Part shown: positions 53,906 to 62,118 of the stretch, in pieces
Layout of the letters: each line of letters starts with the position of its first letter
Numbering within the stretch: position 1 is the first letter of the stretch
NCBI GenBank assembly: GCA_004292745.1
Contig: RDXH01000004.1
Span: 21,631-85,630, forward strand
Direction: 5' to 3'
Source of the DNA: Oscillatoriales cyanobacterium
GTDB taxonomy: Bacteria > Cyanobacteriota > Cyanobacteriia > Cyanobacteriales > Microcoleaceae
DNA length: 64,000 nt
Notes under the pieces: model-generated
The model's database searches: none
The model's input: only the letters and a program-made list of their open reading frames with translations
What the model was told of the DNA's origin: nothing
Made by a program: the position numbers and the translations under genes

Positions 53906-54100
53906 GGGAAATAACTCCAAAATTTAGACAGTGCAAAGATTTCAGTTTCGGAGAGTTCCCTGCCGATACAGAAGGGCAAGTTTTTAGACAATTCTGTAGC
54001 AATGAACAAAGCCTACAACCGAATCTAATTCACATTTGGTATTTTAACACAGAATAGTCTCTGATGAGTAGGTTTCAACAGTTAGTTGCGCCGAGTCTAT

Positions 54101-55438
54101 TTACGGCAGGAAAGATAGGTCTACCTTGCCAAAGTTGGTACTCAAAGCTAGATTCACGTTTTCTAGGGCTTTCACTAACCACATCACACCTGTTCTGGCA
54201 GAAAACTCGTAGTGACCGAACAAAATTGCCAAACGCTTTTCTAGGTATGGTTTGACTTTGCCGCAAATTAGTACAATTTTCAGCAGCAAACCTGTAGTCT
54301 CGGTGGGGCCGAGATTGGAGATGAGGTCAATGAAGACAAAGTGGTTGGGTCGTTTCTGACTCTCTACTACTAAAAAATTCAATAACTGGCTGCAAGTTCT
54401 CATCATTAAACATTCGTTTAACTTCTGAGAGTCGCTGTGAGGAAAGGTGCTTTGTAATTGCTTATACAATTTTTCCTTAAATTGACCTTGACCGTAGCGG
54501 TGGTTGGTGACACCAGAAATCAAGTATTCGTATAAATCATCTTTAAAAGAACCGTAGGACTGATTTTGGCTAGTGTGGGCAAGAAAATTATTCGCTAGGT
54601 GTCTGTAAGTATTGCCTCCTTCTACTTTGCCGACAAATTGCTTCAAGGCGAACAACAGTTCGGTGTCGTTCAAAAGCGTGGGGTTTTTTATAGTTTGTAT
54701 AGGTCTGCCAAAGGAAACCGAGGTTCCCCGGCGAGCTATTTGCATTTTTCTCACTTGGTGAGCGACGTATTGGGAGAGGTTGATTTCAAATTGCTGCTGC
54801 TTTCGGGCTTGGATTTTTTTAATGATTCTTTGTTGCTCGTAGTTGCTGTCGTCGCTCAGGAGGCAGTGGCTGTAAAGGTATGGGTAGTGAGGAATCAAGC
54901 TTCCCAGGGCTAGGTTAGTGGGGGTTTTGCTGTTGTTACCCTCTTCTGAACCGTGAAGGATAACTTTGGATAAGCGTTTGAGGGCGAGGTATTGTTCGCT
55001 GGTGGTAAATTGATTGACTAATTTGGCGATTTGACCGATCGCCCGCGATCGATCGTATCCAAATATGACCTTGGGAACCCCTTCAAATACAGCAATCAAT
55101 TCCGGGATGGCCGCTTGCTTGTTGGGGTAGGTTTGCCAGCGGTTGATGGCGATGTGACAGCAGCGGTTGAGGATGTACTTGAATTCTGGTTCTGCATCTT
55201 TTGAGGTGGCGATTTTTTCCAAAGCCTCGACGATCGACCGATCGGGATATTTCTCACAATTGATAAATAAAGTGCGAAAACGATGGATAATTTCCGCCGG
55301 TGGTTCTACTTGTACCAGATTCAGCCAGTGCTGATAAAGTAGCTGTTCAGCTTCGTAGCTAGATCGGCTGTAACTGTCTTTCCAGGTATTATTCACTCTT
55401 TTTACCCTCCGAAATTGGGCAAGATGTTGCAGCGCCAT
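54101..55438 (-). CDS. Unrecognised helical protein (445 aa)
   Basis: A 445-residue protein rich in helices, with HEAT/ARM-like spacing in the first half (IIHRFRTLFINCEKYPDRSI, ILNRCCHIAINRWQTYP, AIPELIAVFEGVPKVIFGYD) and no signal peptide or clear membrane segment. The N-terminus (LQHLAQFRRVKRVNNTWKDS) is basic. I know no function; it reads like a conserved cyanobacterial protein with normal codon use. It is divergent from the murF region, and its 3' end faces the RRM gene's leader. The start is an ATG. Confidence 0.75.
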   Translation of the reverse strand: MALQHLAQFRRVKRVNNTWKDSYSRSSYEAEQLLYQHWLNLVQVEPPAEIIHRFRTLFINCEKYPDRSIVEALEKIATSKDAEPEFKYILNRCCHIAINRWQTYPNKQAAIPELIAVFEGVPKVIFGYDRSRAIGQIAKLVNQFTTSEQYLALKRLSKVILHGSEEGNNSKTPTNLALGSLIPHYPYLYSHCLLSDDSNYEQQRIIKKIQARKQQQFEINLSQYVAHQVRKMQIARRGTSVSFGRPIQTIKNPTLLNDTELLFALKQFVGKVEGGNTYRHLANNFLAHTSQNQSYGSFKDDLYEYLISGVTNHRYGQGQFKEKLYKQLQSTFPHSDSQKLNECLMMRTCSQLLNFLVVESQKRPNHFVFIDLISNLGPTETTGLLLKIVLICGKVKPYLEKRLAILFGHYEFSARTGVMWLVKALENVNLALSTNFGKVDLSFLP

Positions 55439-55590
55439 TGGCTCGATAAATTAGCTGAAGAAGCACCTGAATTGAATTAATGGATTTGCTCGATTCCCAA
55501 AGCTTTGGGGCGGCAGCGGTCAGCATCTTGGGCCGATCGCTCTTTTTTGTCTAATTAAACTATTTACTAACAATAGCATGACACAAATTC

Positions 55591-55800
55591 TTGGCACCTC
55601 GCAAGGCCTCAATCACTATTATTTTAGGTAAAAAATTACTCGCAAATGTAGACCCCCAGTTAGAGATTTGTGAGTCGGAGGGCGATTTAGTATTACGATT
55701 GTTAAAGCAAATCCCGATCGACAGCCCCCAAATAGTTAATTTTGAGGTCTGGCGATCGGCGACGAGTGCTGAAATTGACTATTTAAAGTGTGAGTGCTAG
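55591..55800 (+). CDS. Possible small protein overlapping the murF start
   Basis: A 69-codon frame beginning with TTG, overlapping murF by 11 bp. The later part (LEICESEGDLVLRLLKQIPI, NFEVWRSATSAEIDYLKCEC) has protein-like composition, but the start is poor and no ribosome site is visible. An ATG at 55578 opens a different frame that stops after 17 codons (MTQILGTSQGLNHYYFR), so a frameshift near 55625 is possible. It may be non-coding. Confidence 0.35.
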   Translation: MAPRKASITIILGKKLLANVDPQLEICESEGDLVLRLLKQIPIDSPQIVNFEVWRSATSAEIDYLKCEC

Positions 55801-57190
55801 TAATATGGTTTGTCGCGTCACTATTTCCCAACTTGCTGAAATTTTAACCGTAGCTTTGCCTGTTGACTCTGAGGCTGTGTTGACAACGTTAAGCACTGGT
55901 ATTACCACAGACACGCGGACTATTCAGGGGGGCGAGGTATTTGTGGCACTGCGGGGAGAAAATTTTGACGGGCATCAATTTGTGGAAAAAGCCAGGGATT
56001 TGGGGGCTATTGTGGCGGTTGTCGATCGCGATTGGCAAGGAAAAGTTGCTAACTTTCCCCTATTGCGAGTTGACAATACTTTAACAGCTTATCAGGCGAT
56101 CGCCCGTTGGTGGCGCGACCAATTCAGTATACCGATAATTGCAGTCACTGGTTCTGTAGGTAAAACTACTACTAAAGAATTGATTGCAGCAGTTTTGTCA
56201 ACCCAAGGGAATGTACTCAAAACTCAATTGAACTATAACAATGAAATTGGAGTACCAAAGACTCTGTTAGAGCTGTCGCCAGAACACAATTATGCCGTGA
56301 TTGAGATGGGAATGCGGGGACTTGGTGAAATTGCGCTGTTAGCGCAAATTGCCCGCCCCACGATAGCAGTAATTACGAATGTGGGAACGGCGCATATTGG
56401 GCGATTGGGGTCATCGGAGGCGATCGCGACGGCTAAATGCGAATTGTTAGCAGAAATGCCAGCAGCCAGTATTGCTATTCTCAATCATGATAGTGAGAAA
56501 TTAATCACAGCAGCAGCCCAAGTTTGGTCAGGAAAAACTTTGACTTACGGCTTAGAAGGTGGAGATTTGCGTGGCGCATTCATCGACAATAATTCAATGG
56601 GGATTGAAGATATAGAATTGCCACTACCTCTACCAGGAAGGCACAATGCTGTAAATTATCTAGCAGCTTTGGCCGTAGCCAAGGTATTAGATATTGATTG
56701 GCAAGTTTTCCAGCAAGGTTTGTCTGTACAATTACCTGATGGGAGAGCGCGTAAGTACGAATTACCGAAGGATATTGTGATTTTGGATGAGACTTATAAT
56801 GCGGGTTTAGAGTCCATGTTGGCAGCCTTGAGACTGTTGGCGGATACTCCAGGAAAACGGCGGATTGCGGTGTTGGGAACCATGAAAGAATTGGGCGATA
56901 AATCCCTAGAATTTCACAGACAAGTGGGAACAGCAGCCCGAAACTTAAATGTCGATGCTTTGTTTGTGTTTGCTGATTTTGAAGAAGCTGCGGCGATGGC
57001 GAGTGGTGCTGCTGGTTTGCCTTTGGTGGAAATAGAAGATATTTCGGCGGAAAATGCTCACGATGTGCTAGCAAGGCATTTAATGGAGTTTGTAGAAACA
57101 GGCGATCGCCTTTTATTTAAGGCCTCTCATGCGATGGAGTTAAATCGAGTAGTCGATCGGCTGAGGACTGATATGATTGTTGACAACTGA
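55790..57190 (+). CDS. murF: UDP-N-acetylmuramoyl-tripeptide--D-Ala-D-Ala ligase (MurF)
   Basis: A 466-residue Mur ligase that adds D-Ala-D-Ala to the peptidoglycan precursor. The N-terminal domain has ITTDTRTIQGGEVFVALRGE, the ATP loop is VTGSVGKTTTKELIAAVL, then NYNNEIGVPKTLLEL and NHDSEKL, and the C-terminal domain has LDETYNAGLESMLAALRLLA (the D-E-x-Y-N-A-x-P region). The GTG at 55790 or the ATG at 55805 can be the start. The stop TGA at 57188-57190 lies inside the first units of a TGACAAC tandem array. Confidence 0.94.
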   Translation: MSASNMVCRVTISQLAEILTVALPVDSEAVLTTLSTGITTDTRTIQGGEVFVALRGENFDGHQFVEKARDLGAIVAVVDRDWQGKVANFPLLRVDNTLTAYQAIARWWRDQFSIPIIAVTGSVGKTTTKELIAAVLSTQGNVLKTQLNYNNEIGVPKTLLELSPEHNYAVIEMGMRGLGEIALLAQIARPTIAVITNVGTAHIGRLGSSEAIATAKCELLAEMPAASIAILNHDSEKLITAAAQVWSGKTLTYGLEGGDLRGAFIDNNSMGIEDIELPLPLPGRHNAVNYLAALAVAKVLDIDWQVFQQGLSVQLPDGRARKYELPKDIVILDETYNAGLESMLAALRLLADTPGKRRIAVLGTMKELGDKSLEFHRQVGTAARNLNVDALFVFADFEEAAAMASGAAGLPLVEIEDISAENAHDVLARHLMEFVETGDRLLFKASHAMELNRVVDRLRTDMIVDN

Positions 57191-57278
57191 CAACTGACAA
57201 CTGACAACTGACAACTGACAACTGACAACTGACAACTGACAACTGACAACTGACAACTGACAACTGACAACTGACAAC
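57181..57278. repeat. Fourteen perfect TGACAAC heptamers
   Basis: 98 bp of uninterrupted 7-bp units. The array spans the murF stop codon (reading GAC AAC TGA) and ends 18 bp before the start of the next gene. Such perfect arrays change length by slippage. Confidence 0.97.
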
Positions 57279-57296
57279 TAAAAAATCTCAAATCCG

Positions 57297-57887
57297 ATGA
57301 CTCAAGTTTCGATGAATACCCTCGTTGAAAGAGCAATTTCTGGCACTGCTATAGTCAGTTTTCCCACTGATACTGTACCCGCTTTGGCCACCTTGCCCGA
57401 TCGCTCCGAGTTGATTTTTGCCGCTAAACGGCGCAGCCAAGACAAACCGCTGATTTTGATGGCAGCCTCAGCAGAGGATTTGTGGGGCTACGTGCAGGGA
57501 AGTCCAGCAGATTTCCAAGTGTGGGAACAAGTGGCGCAATCTGTTTGGCCGGGGGCCTTAACTTTGGTGCTCCCAGCCTCAGCAAAAGTACCCGTGGCGA
57601 TGAATGCGATCGACCCGACTACAATTGGATTGCGAGTCCCTAATTGTACCCTGGCACGCAAAATTCTACAGCAGACAGGCCCTTTGGCTACCACCAGTGC
57701 CAATTTATCAGGCCAACCCCCTCTGGAGTCCATGGCAGAAATTGAAGCCCAGTTTCCCGAAGTCCTGACTTTACAGCCTTTGGAATTACCAACCATAGCC
57801 ACAGCTTCGAGTCTTCCTTCCACGGTTGCTAAATGGACTGGCAGTGGTTGGAAAATCTTGCGACAGGGCGCGGTACAGTTAGAATAG
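57297..57887 (+). CDS. L-threonylcarbamoyladenylate synthase family (TsaC/Sua5)
   Basis: A 196-residue YrdC-domain protein, which makes the threonylcarbamoyl-AMP used for t6A modification of tRNA. It has the nucleotide-binding FPTDTVPALATLPDRSELIF (first 20 residues of the core), AAKRRSQDKPLILM, VWPGALTLVLPAS, TIGLRVPNC and TTSANLSGQPP. It has the YrdC domain only, without the Sua5 C-terminal domain. The start is ATG 57297 or 57312 (MNTLVERAISG). It follows murF directly after the heptamer array. Confidence 0.92.
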   Translation: MTQVSMNTLVERAISGTAIVSFPTDTVPALATLPDRSELIFAAKRRSQDKPLILMAASAEDLWGYVQGSPADFQVWEQVAQSVWPGALTLVLPASAKVPVAMNAIDPTTIGLRVPNCTLARKILQQTGPLATTSANLSGQPPLESMAEIEAQFPEVLTLQPLELPTIATASSLPSTVAKWTGSGWKILRQGAVQLE

Positions 57888-58076
57888 TGACCGAAAAACA
57901 GGCACTTAAATTAAATCTTGGTAAAAAATCAAATACCCTCCTACCTGTTCCTGCTATGCAGAAAGACGCTAGGATCGTGTGAAAGTTTTTACCAGCCTTT
58001 ATCCCACCGGCAAATCCTCGATCGGATTTCGCGCGAGGGCGAGGCGCGAAATAGCTAAACTCGAAGGCAAAGTGAT

Positions 58077-59009
58077 ATGGCGCTGATGGGCTGGAGCGAA
58101 TTGATATATATAGGAATGGGGCTGGGACTGGGTTTGGGAAGCAATTTGATCTGGCGTCCGCGGCCAAAAAGCTCGGAACCGCTAGAACCTGCAACCCACC
58201 AGCAGTCAACTCCTCAAGAGATTTATTTAGAGAAGTTTGATGCCATTTCTGACCAACTGAAGCAAACTCAATTGGCTTATCAGATGGCATCGGAAATGAG
58301 TCAATTTAAGGCTGGTTTTTTGGCTAGGACTTCTCACGAATTGCGATCGCCACTGAGCAGTATGATTGGCACACTGCAATTAATTCTGTCGGATTTGTGC
58401 GACGATCCTGCTGAAGAACGGGAGTTTGTCGAACAAGCTCACATTGCAGCACTCAAGTTAGTGAAATTGATCGATCAAATTATCTTTGTTGCTAAAACTG
58501 AACATGGCACTGAGACGATGGATATTGAGCCGATTCAGTTAGCTAAAATCTTTGATGAAGTGGATGATTTAACTTACTTACAAGCAGCTAACCGCAGCAT
58601 TCGTCTAGAAATATCGCCGCCCGATCCGGAAATTTATGTATTGGTTGATTTTCCCAGATTTAGGCAAGTGTTAGTCAATTTGATAGATACTGCTATTGCG
58701 GAAATGGAAGAGGGGAGTATTTTTGTTTCGGCACACCCTTCACCGGAATCTGGCTACGTTAACATTTGGGTAGACGACCAGCGTTCCATCAGTGCTTGGA
58801 GCGAGTCTTGGGATTTATTAAAGCACGATTTAGAGACAGATAATAAGAGTACCGATCCAGTTAAAGTGTCTTCGGGAATGAGGTTATTGATGGATCAGAC
58901 GCTGCTAAGTTTAATGAACGGGCGTTTAGAGGTGCTGGCGGTTCCTTCGGAGACTGAAGAGTCCAATTTCACTCGGACTCAATGTTCTATTCCTTTAGCT
59001 CAGCAGTGA
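58077..59009 (+). CDS. Histidine-kinase-like protein with degenerate ATPase domain
   Basis: A 310-residue protein. It has an N-terminal membrane segment (LIYIGMGLGLGLGSNLIW), a HisKA dimerisation domain with the phospho-acceptor in ARTSHELRSPLSSMIGTLQL (about residues 84-103), and a HATPase-like region with FRQVLVNLIDTAIAEMEEG. In the N-box the usual Asn is replaced by Asp (NLIDTA), and no G1/G2 boxes are visible (WVDDQRS stands where DxGxGI is expected; no GxGLGL). It probably cannot bind ATP normally and may be a pseudokinase or a phosphotransfer/dimerisation scaffold. No response regulator is adjacent. The start is an ATG. Confidence 0.83.
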   Translation: MALMGWSELIYIGMGLGLGLGSNLIWRPRPKSSEPLEPATHQQSTPQEIYLEKFDAISDQLKQTQLAYQMASEMSQFKAGFLARTSHELRSPLSSMIGTLQLILSDLCDDPAEEREFVEQAHIAALKLVKLIDQIIFVAKTEHGTETMDIEPIQLAKIFDEVDDLTYLQAANRSIRLEISPPDPEIYVLVDFPRFRQVLVNLIDTAIAEMEEGSIFVSAHPSPESGYVNIWVDDQRSISAWSESWDLLKHDLETDNKSTDPVKVSSGMRLLMDQTLLSLMNGRLEVLAVPSETEESNFTRTQCSIPLAQQ

Positions 59010-59213
59010 TTAGTCAGATATGGAAGACGAAGTGCCATAGGAATAGGATCTCAAGAGCTTGCGAGTGAGAAAGACAGGCAATGCACGCAAGAGTTTTGGC
59101 GGGCTGAACTGGAACCTGATGTTGCAGAAATGTTTCCCGACTCTCTACGGTTTTGGATAAAACTTATGAAAGACAATAAGCATCCTCTGAGCAATATCAG
59201 AGCTAGTACCTAG
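59010..59213 (+). pseudogene. Remnant of a small antitoxin-like gene
   Basis: The frame is open from the TGA of the kinase gene to TAG at 59213 but has no good start. Its last part, QEFWRAELEPDVAEMFPDS then LRFWIKLMKDNKHPLSN, resembles small cyanobacterial antitoxin-like proteins in which (L/E)xPDVAEMFP is followed by (S)xxVNxALRxLI; the VNxA part appears deleted. It lies directly beside the insertion sequence. Confidence 0.3.
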
Positions 59214-59269
59214 CTAGCGAATAAATAGACAAAGTGGTACACTTGTAGACAAATCTACGATGTACCATT

Positions 59270-59920
59270 TTGTTTAAACCACACGAATTCGCAAAAAAAC
59301 TTGGATTATCAGTAAAGACGCTCCAGCGCTGGGATGTCTCAGGAAAGCTGCCAGCCAAGCGCACCCTGTCGGGTCATCGTTTTTACACAGAGGACGACCT
59401 TTTAATCGCCAACGGATTGAAACCCATAGAAGCCAAGCGAAAGACAATCGTCTACTGCCGAGTCTCATCTAGCGCGCAAAAGCCAGAACTCAAAAATCAG
59501 GTAATGGCAATGGAAGCTTTTTGTTTAGGTCGAGGGCTGAGCGTCGATGACTGGGTATCAGAAATCGGTGGTGGGCTAAACTTCAAGAGGAAAAAGTTTC
59601 TAGCAATTATGCTGTCAATGCTTAGAGGCGAAATATCAACAATAGTGATTGCACACAAAGACAGGATGTGCCGTTTCGCATTTGAATTTATCCAGGAGCT
59701 TGCTATATCAGTTGGGTGTGAGATTGTAGTTGCCAACCAAGAGTCTTTGTCCCCTCAACATGAATTAGTTGAAGATTTGATGGCGATAATCCACTGTTTT
59801 TCTTGTCGGTTATACGGTCGGCGAAATTACTCCAAAGACATCAAGGAAAAGCTCAAGGATGCTATTGACAGACCAGTACAAGACGTGTCTGAATTGAGCA
59901 ATCAAGAAATACAGTGTTGA
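59270..59920 (+). CDS. tnpA: IS607 family serine-recombinase transposase TnpA
   Basis: A 216-residue transposase. A MerR-like DNA-binding domain comes first (EFAKKLGLSVKTLQRWDVSG, SGHRFYTEDDL), followed by a small serine-recombinase catalytic domain with YCRVSSSAQKPELKNQV (nucleophile Ser and active-site Arg) and HKDRMCRFAFEFI. The MerR-first order is diagnostic of IS607. It appears full length. The start is uncertain: TTG at 59270 gives MFKPHEFAKKLG, which is the usual N-terminus, but there is no ATG in frame. A tnpB remnant starts 10 bp after the stop. Confidence 0.9.
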   Translation: MFKPHEFAKKLGLSVKTLQRWDVSGKLPAKRTLSGHRFYTEDDLLIANGLKPIEAKRKTIVYCRVSSSAQKPELKNQVMAMEAFCLGRGLSVDDWVSEIGGGLNFKRKKFLAIMLSMLRGEISTIVIAHKDRMCRFAFEFIQELAISVGCEIVVANQESLSPQHELVEDLMAIIHCFSCRLYGRRNYSKDIKEKLKDAIDRPVQDVSELSNQEIQC

Positions 59921-59929
59921 GGTCGAGCA

Positions 59930-60101
59930 ATGCTTTTGTCCATCAAAACAAAGTTAAAGCTCAACAAAAATTAAGCAACAATAATGAGTAAGCAAGTGGA
60001 GCAACTGGCGTATGGCGGTTGGCTAAACCGTGAAAGCTTGCCCAGGGATAGCCGCTCCCATGCTCCCGATGAAGTAAGAAGCAAGTGTCTAGACTTGTCT
60101 A
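59930..60101 (+). pseudogene. tnpB remnant (start and 3' end only)
   Basis: ATG 59930 opens MLLSIKTKLKLNKN, typical of a TnpB N-terminus, then TAA at 59972. The same frame continues ATIMSKQ and then LAYGGWLNRESLPRDSRSH and APDEVRSKC, which looks like the tail of TnpB genes. The nonsense codon plus an internal deletion of roughly a kilobase, inferred from the family length, removed the RuvC nuclease. The retained 3' stretch is where omega RNAs are normally encoded. Confidence 0.65.
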
Positions 60102-60584
60102 GTATTTGTATAGCAGTTCTTGATTGATAATTTCTAATTCGACATTCTCTTCTAAGGGCTGATTTTCTAGTACCATTGTCGTGCTGGCGTTATGCTGAAA
60201 ACCGATGCGTTCATAGAAGCTTTGTTTGTAAGTTGTCATCAGGTAAATTCGCTCTACTCGGCTCATTCGAGGGTGACTTAAAACTGTTTGGACTAATTTG
60301 CGTCCCAGTCCTGCACCTTGGTAATCTGGGTGAATGGCAACATCCCAAATGGTAGCTCGATAGATGCCGTCTGATGTGGCTCTGGCAAAACCGATCGCCC
60401 TTTCGCCATCCCAGACGGTGACAACTGGTTCGCTGTTGGCGATCGCGATTTTCCAATCTTCTATCTTGCGTTCCCTAGCCCAAAATGCAGCTACTTTAAA
60501 TAGATGTTGAAGTTGTTCGAGGTCTACTCGATCGTGACCTATGCAAAATTGAATGTGACTGGAATCTCTAGTCGTTTGTGTCAT
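60099..60584 (-). CDS. GNAT family N-acetyltransferase
   Basis: A 161-residue GNAT enzyme. The acetyl-CoA loop is DVAIHPDYQGAGLGRKLVQT (Q-x-x-G-x-G/A type), with YKQSFYERIGFQ in the last strand-helix. The substrate is unknown. The stop codon TAG (minus strand) is formed by the first bases of the IS607 end motif TAGACAAGTCTA, so the insertion sequence lies at the 3' end of this gene and may have replaced the native C-terminus. The start is an ATG. Confidence 0.88.
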   Translation of the reverse strand: MTQTTRDSSHIQFCIGHDRVDLEQLQHLFKVAAFWARERKIEDWKIAIANSEPVVTVWDGERAIGFARATSDGIYRATIWDVAIHPDYQGAGLGRKLVQTVLSHPRMSRVERIYLMTTYKQSFYERIGFQHNASTTMVLENQPLEENVELEIINQELLYKY

Positions 60585-60958
60585 TCTAAATTTGCCTGCA
60601 AATTGTATTTAATTCTAAACATACAAACATAAATTAATTCACCCATATTATCTCACTAATTTCGGTAATCATTAATACTTTTTCCTGAGAAAATGCGATC
60701 GCTATCAGAGCCGCTACTTTACACAAAAAGTCCTCGCTCTGGATGTATAGAAGTAGCCTTAACAGCCACCGCCAAGGCTATTAAGGCGATTCTCAAGGGT
60801 TGTGAGTGAGGGGCGTAGGCGGGGGTAGTGGATGGTGCGTGCCTACCCCCTCCACCGACCATTTTCCGTCATTTCAGAGATTGGGGCAACCACGGGGGGA
60901 TTGCCCCTACAAGAGAATGACCTTCAACTACGACGGGGTATTAACCGCGGAGATTTCC
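60585..60958. repeat. Gap with two hairpin repeats
   Basis: GGGGGTAG (60821-60828) pairs with CTACCCCC (60843-60850), and GGGGCAA (60883-60889) with TTGCCCC (60901-60907). The second is the common cyanobacterial TTGGGGCAACCACGGGGGGA repeat. No gene is supported. Both hairpins lie downstream of hemB and could terminate it. Confidence 0.6.
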
Positions 60959-61942
60959 TCAGCCTTTTAACCAGCGGGCGGCATCTTTGGCGTGATAAGT
61001 TAAAATCAAATCAGTACCAGCACGTTTGAATCCTGTCAAAGTTTCCATCACTACTCTTTCTTCATCTATCCAACCATTAAGAGCAGCGGCTTTAACCATC
61101 GCATATTCTCCAGAAACGTTGTAAGCTGCAACTGGCAGATTAGTTGCTTCCTTAACGCGCCAGATGATATCCATATAGGCTAAAGCAGGTTTAACCATCA
61201 GCATATCTGCACCTTCGGCAATATCGAGAGCAATTTCTTTGAGAGCTTCACGACCATTTCCGGGGTCCATTTGATAGGTACGTCGATCGCCAAATTGGGG
61301 TGCAGAATCCGCCGCATCTCTGAACGGGCCATAATAAGCGGAAGCATATTTTGCCGCGTAGGACATGATAGGAATATCTTCAAATCCAGCATCGTCCAAT
61401 CCTTCCCGAATTGCTCCGACAAAACCGTCCATCATCCCAGAAGGTGCAATAATATCTGCACCAGCTTTAGCTTGAGCAACCGCTGTTTTCTTGAGCAATT
61501 CTAGGGTTTGGTCATTCAAAACACGACCGGTTAAATCGCCGACTTCCAAATAGCCACAGTGACCGTGACTGGTATATTCACACAGACAAGTATCGACCAT
61601 GACGATTAAATCTGGTACTGCTTCTTTGACTGCTGTTGTCGCTTTTTGGACGATACCGCAATCGTGCCAAGCACCGGTGGCGTCTGTGTCTTTATCGGCG
61701 GGAATTCCGAATAAAATAATTGCCGGAATGCCGAGGTCGTAAACTTCTTTTGCTTCTTCGACAATTTTGTCGATTGAGAGCTGGTAAACTCCTGGCATTG
61801 ATGTGACTTCTTTAGCAAAACCTTCCCCCGGTACGGCAAATAGGGGGTAAATTAAATCATTGGTTGTCAAGATGTTTTCGCGCACCATCCGGCGGAGTTG
61901 GGGATGGTTGCGGAGGCGGCGGGGACGGTGTGTGGGAAACAT
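60959..61942 (-). CDS. hemB: Porphobilinogen synthase (delta-aminolevulinate dehydratase)
   Basis: A 327-residue enzyme from the ATG at 61942 ([15 protein letters not shown]) that joins two 5-aminolevulinate molecules, an early step to chlorophyll, heme and phycobilins. The Schiff-base lysines are in [20 protein letters not shown] and [14 protein letters not shown]. The metal site is [14 protein letters not shown], with the three cysteines of the zinc-dependent type rather than the Asp-rich Mg type of plants. The frame extends to 61975, but the extra 11 residues are not family sequence. Single gene. Confidence 0.95.
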   Translation of the reverse strand: MFPTHRPRRLRNHPQLRRMVRENILTTNDLIYPLFAVPGEGFAKEVTSMPGVYQLSIDKIVEEAKEVYDLGIPAIILFGIPADKDTDATGAWHDCGIVQKATTAVKEAVPDLIVMVDTCLCEYTSHGHCGYLEVGDLTGRVLNDQTLELLKKTAVAQAKAGADIIAPSGMMDGFVGAIREGLDDAGFEDIPIMSYAAKYASAYYGPFRDAADSAPQFGDRRTYQMDPGNGREALKEIALDIAEGADMLMVKPALAYMDIIWRVKEATNLPVAAYNVSGEYAMVKAAALNGWIDEERVVMETLTGFKRAGTDLILTYHAKDAARWLKG

Positions 61943-61984
61943 AATGTTTTTTAATGTTAGGTCAACAGTCAACAATCACCTGAG

Positions 61985-62050
61985 AGTGCAACCGGAATTG
62001 ATATCATATCAAATCCCGTGGCACTGTCAGATGATTTAACCGGGAACACG
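61985..62050. repeat. Partial copy of the CCGGTTGTATC dispersed repeat
   Basis: CAACCGGAATTGATATCATA and the following GTCAGATGATTTAACCGGGA match the first half of the unit at 15271-15358 in rearranged order. It occupies the leader of hemB. Confidence 0.5.
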
Positions 62051-62118
62051 GCAACAGGGGGAAGCAAGAACAGCATCTTCTTCTTTCTATTCCTTAGTCT
62101 CTTGAGCGTCTTCCTGGT

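Larger units (their letters stand above)
59226..60101 (+). mobile_element. IS607-type insertion sequence with decayed tnpB
   Basis: The left end carries TAGACAAA twice (59226-59233, 59246-59253), the second in TAGACAAATCTA, nested in a GGTACA...TGTACC inverted repeat. The right end carries TAGACAAGTCTA on the minus strand (60090-60101). These shared end motifs probably bind the serine transposase. Inside are an intact tnpA and a tnpB remnant. The exact boundaries are inferred. Confidence 0.7.

Noticed and set aside
57181..57278. CRISPR array or phage attachment site
   Set aside because: Perfect 7-bp tandem units with no spacers and no integrase gene nearby.
60832..61029. 65-residue frame downstream of hemB
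   Set aside because: It overlaps the hemB 3' end and is made largely of a dispersed hairpin repeat (TTGGGGCAACCACGGGGGGA).
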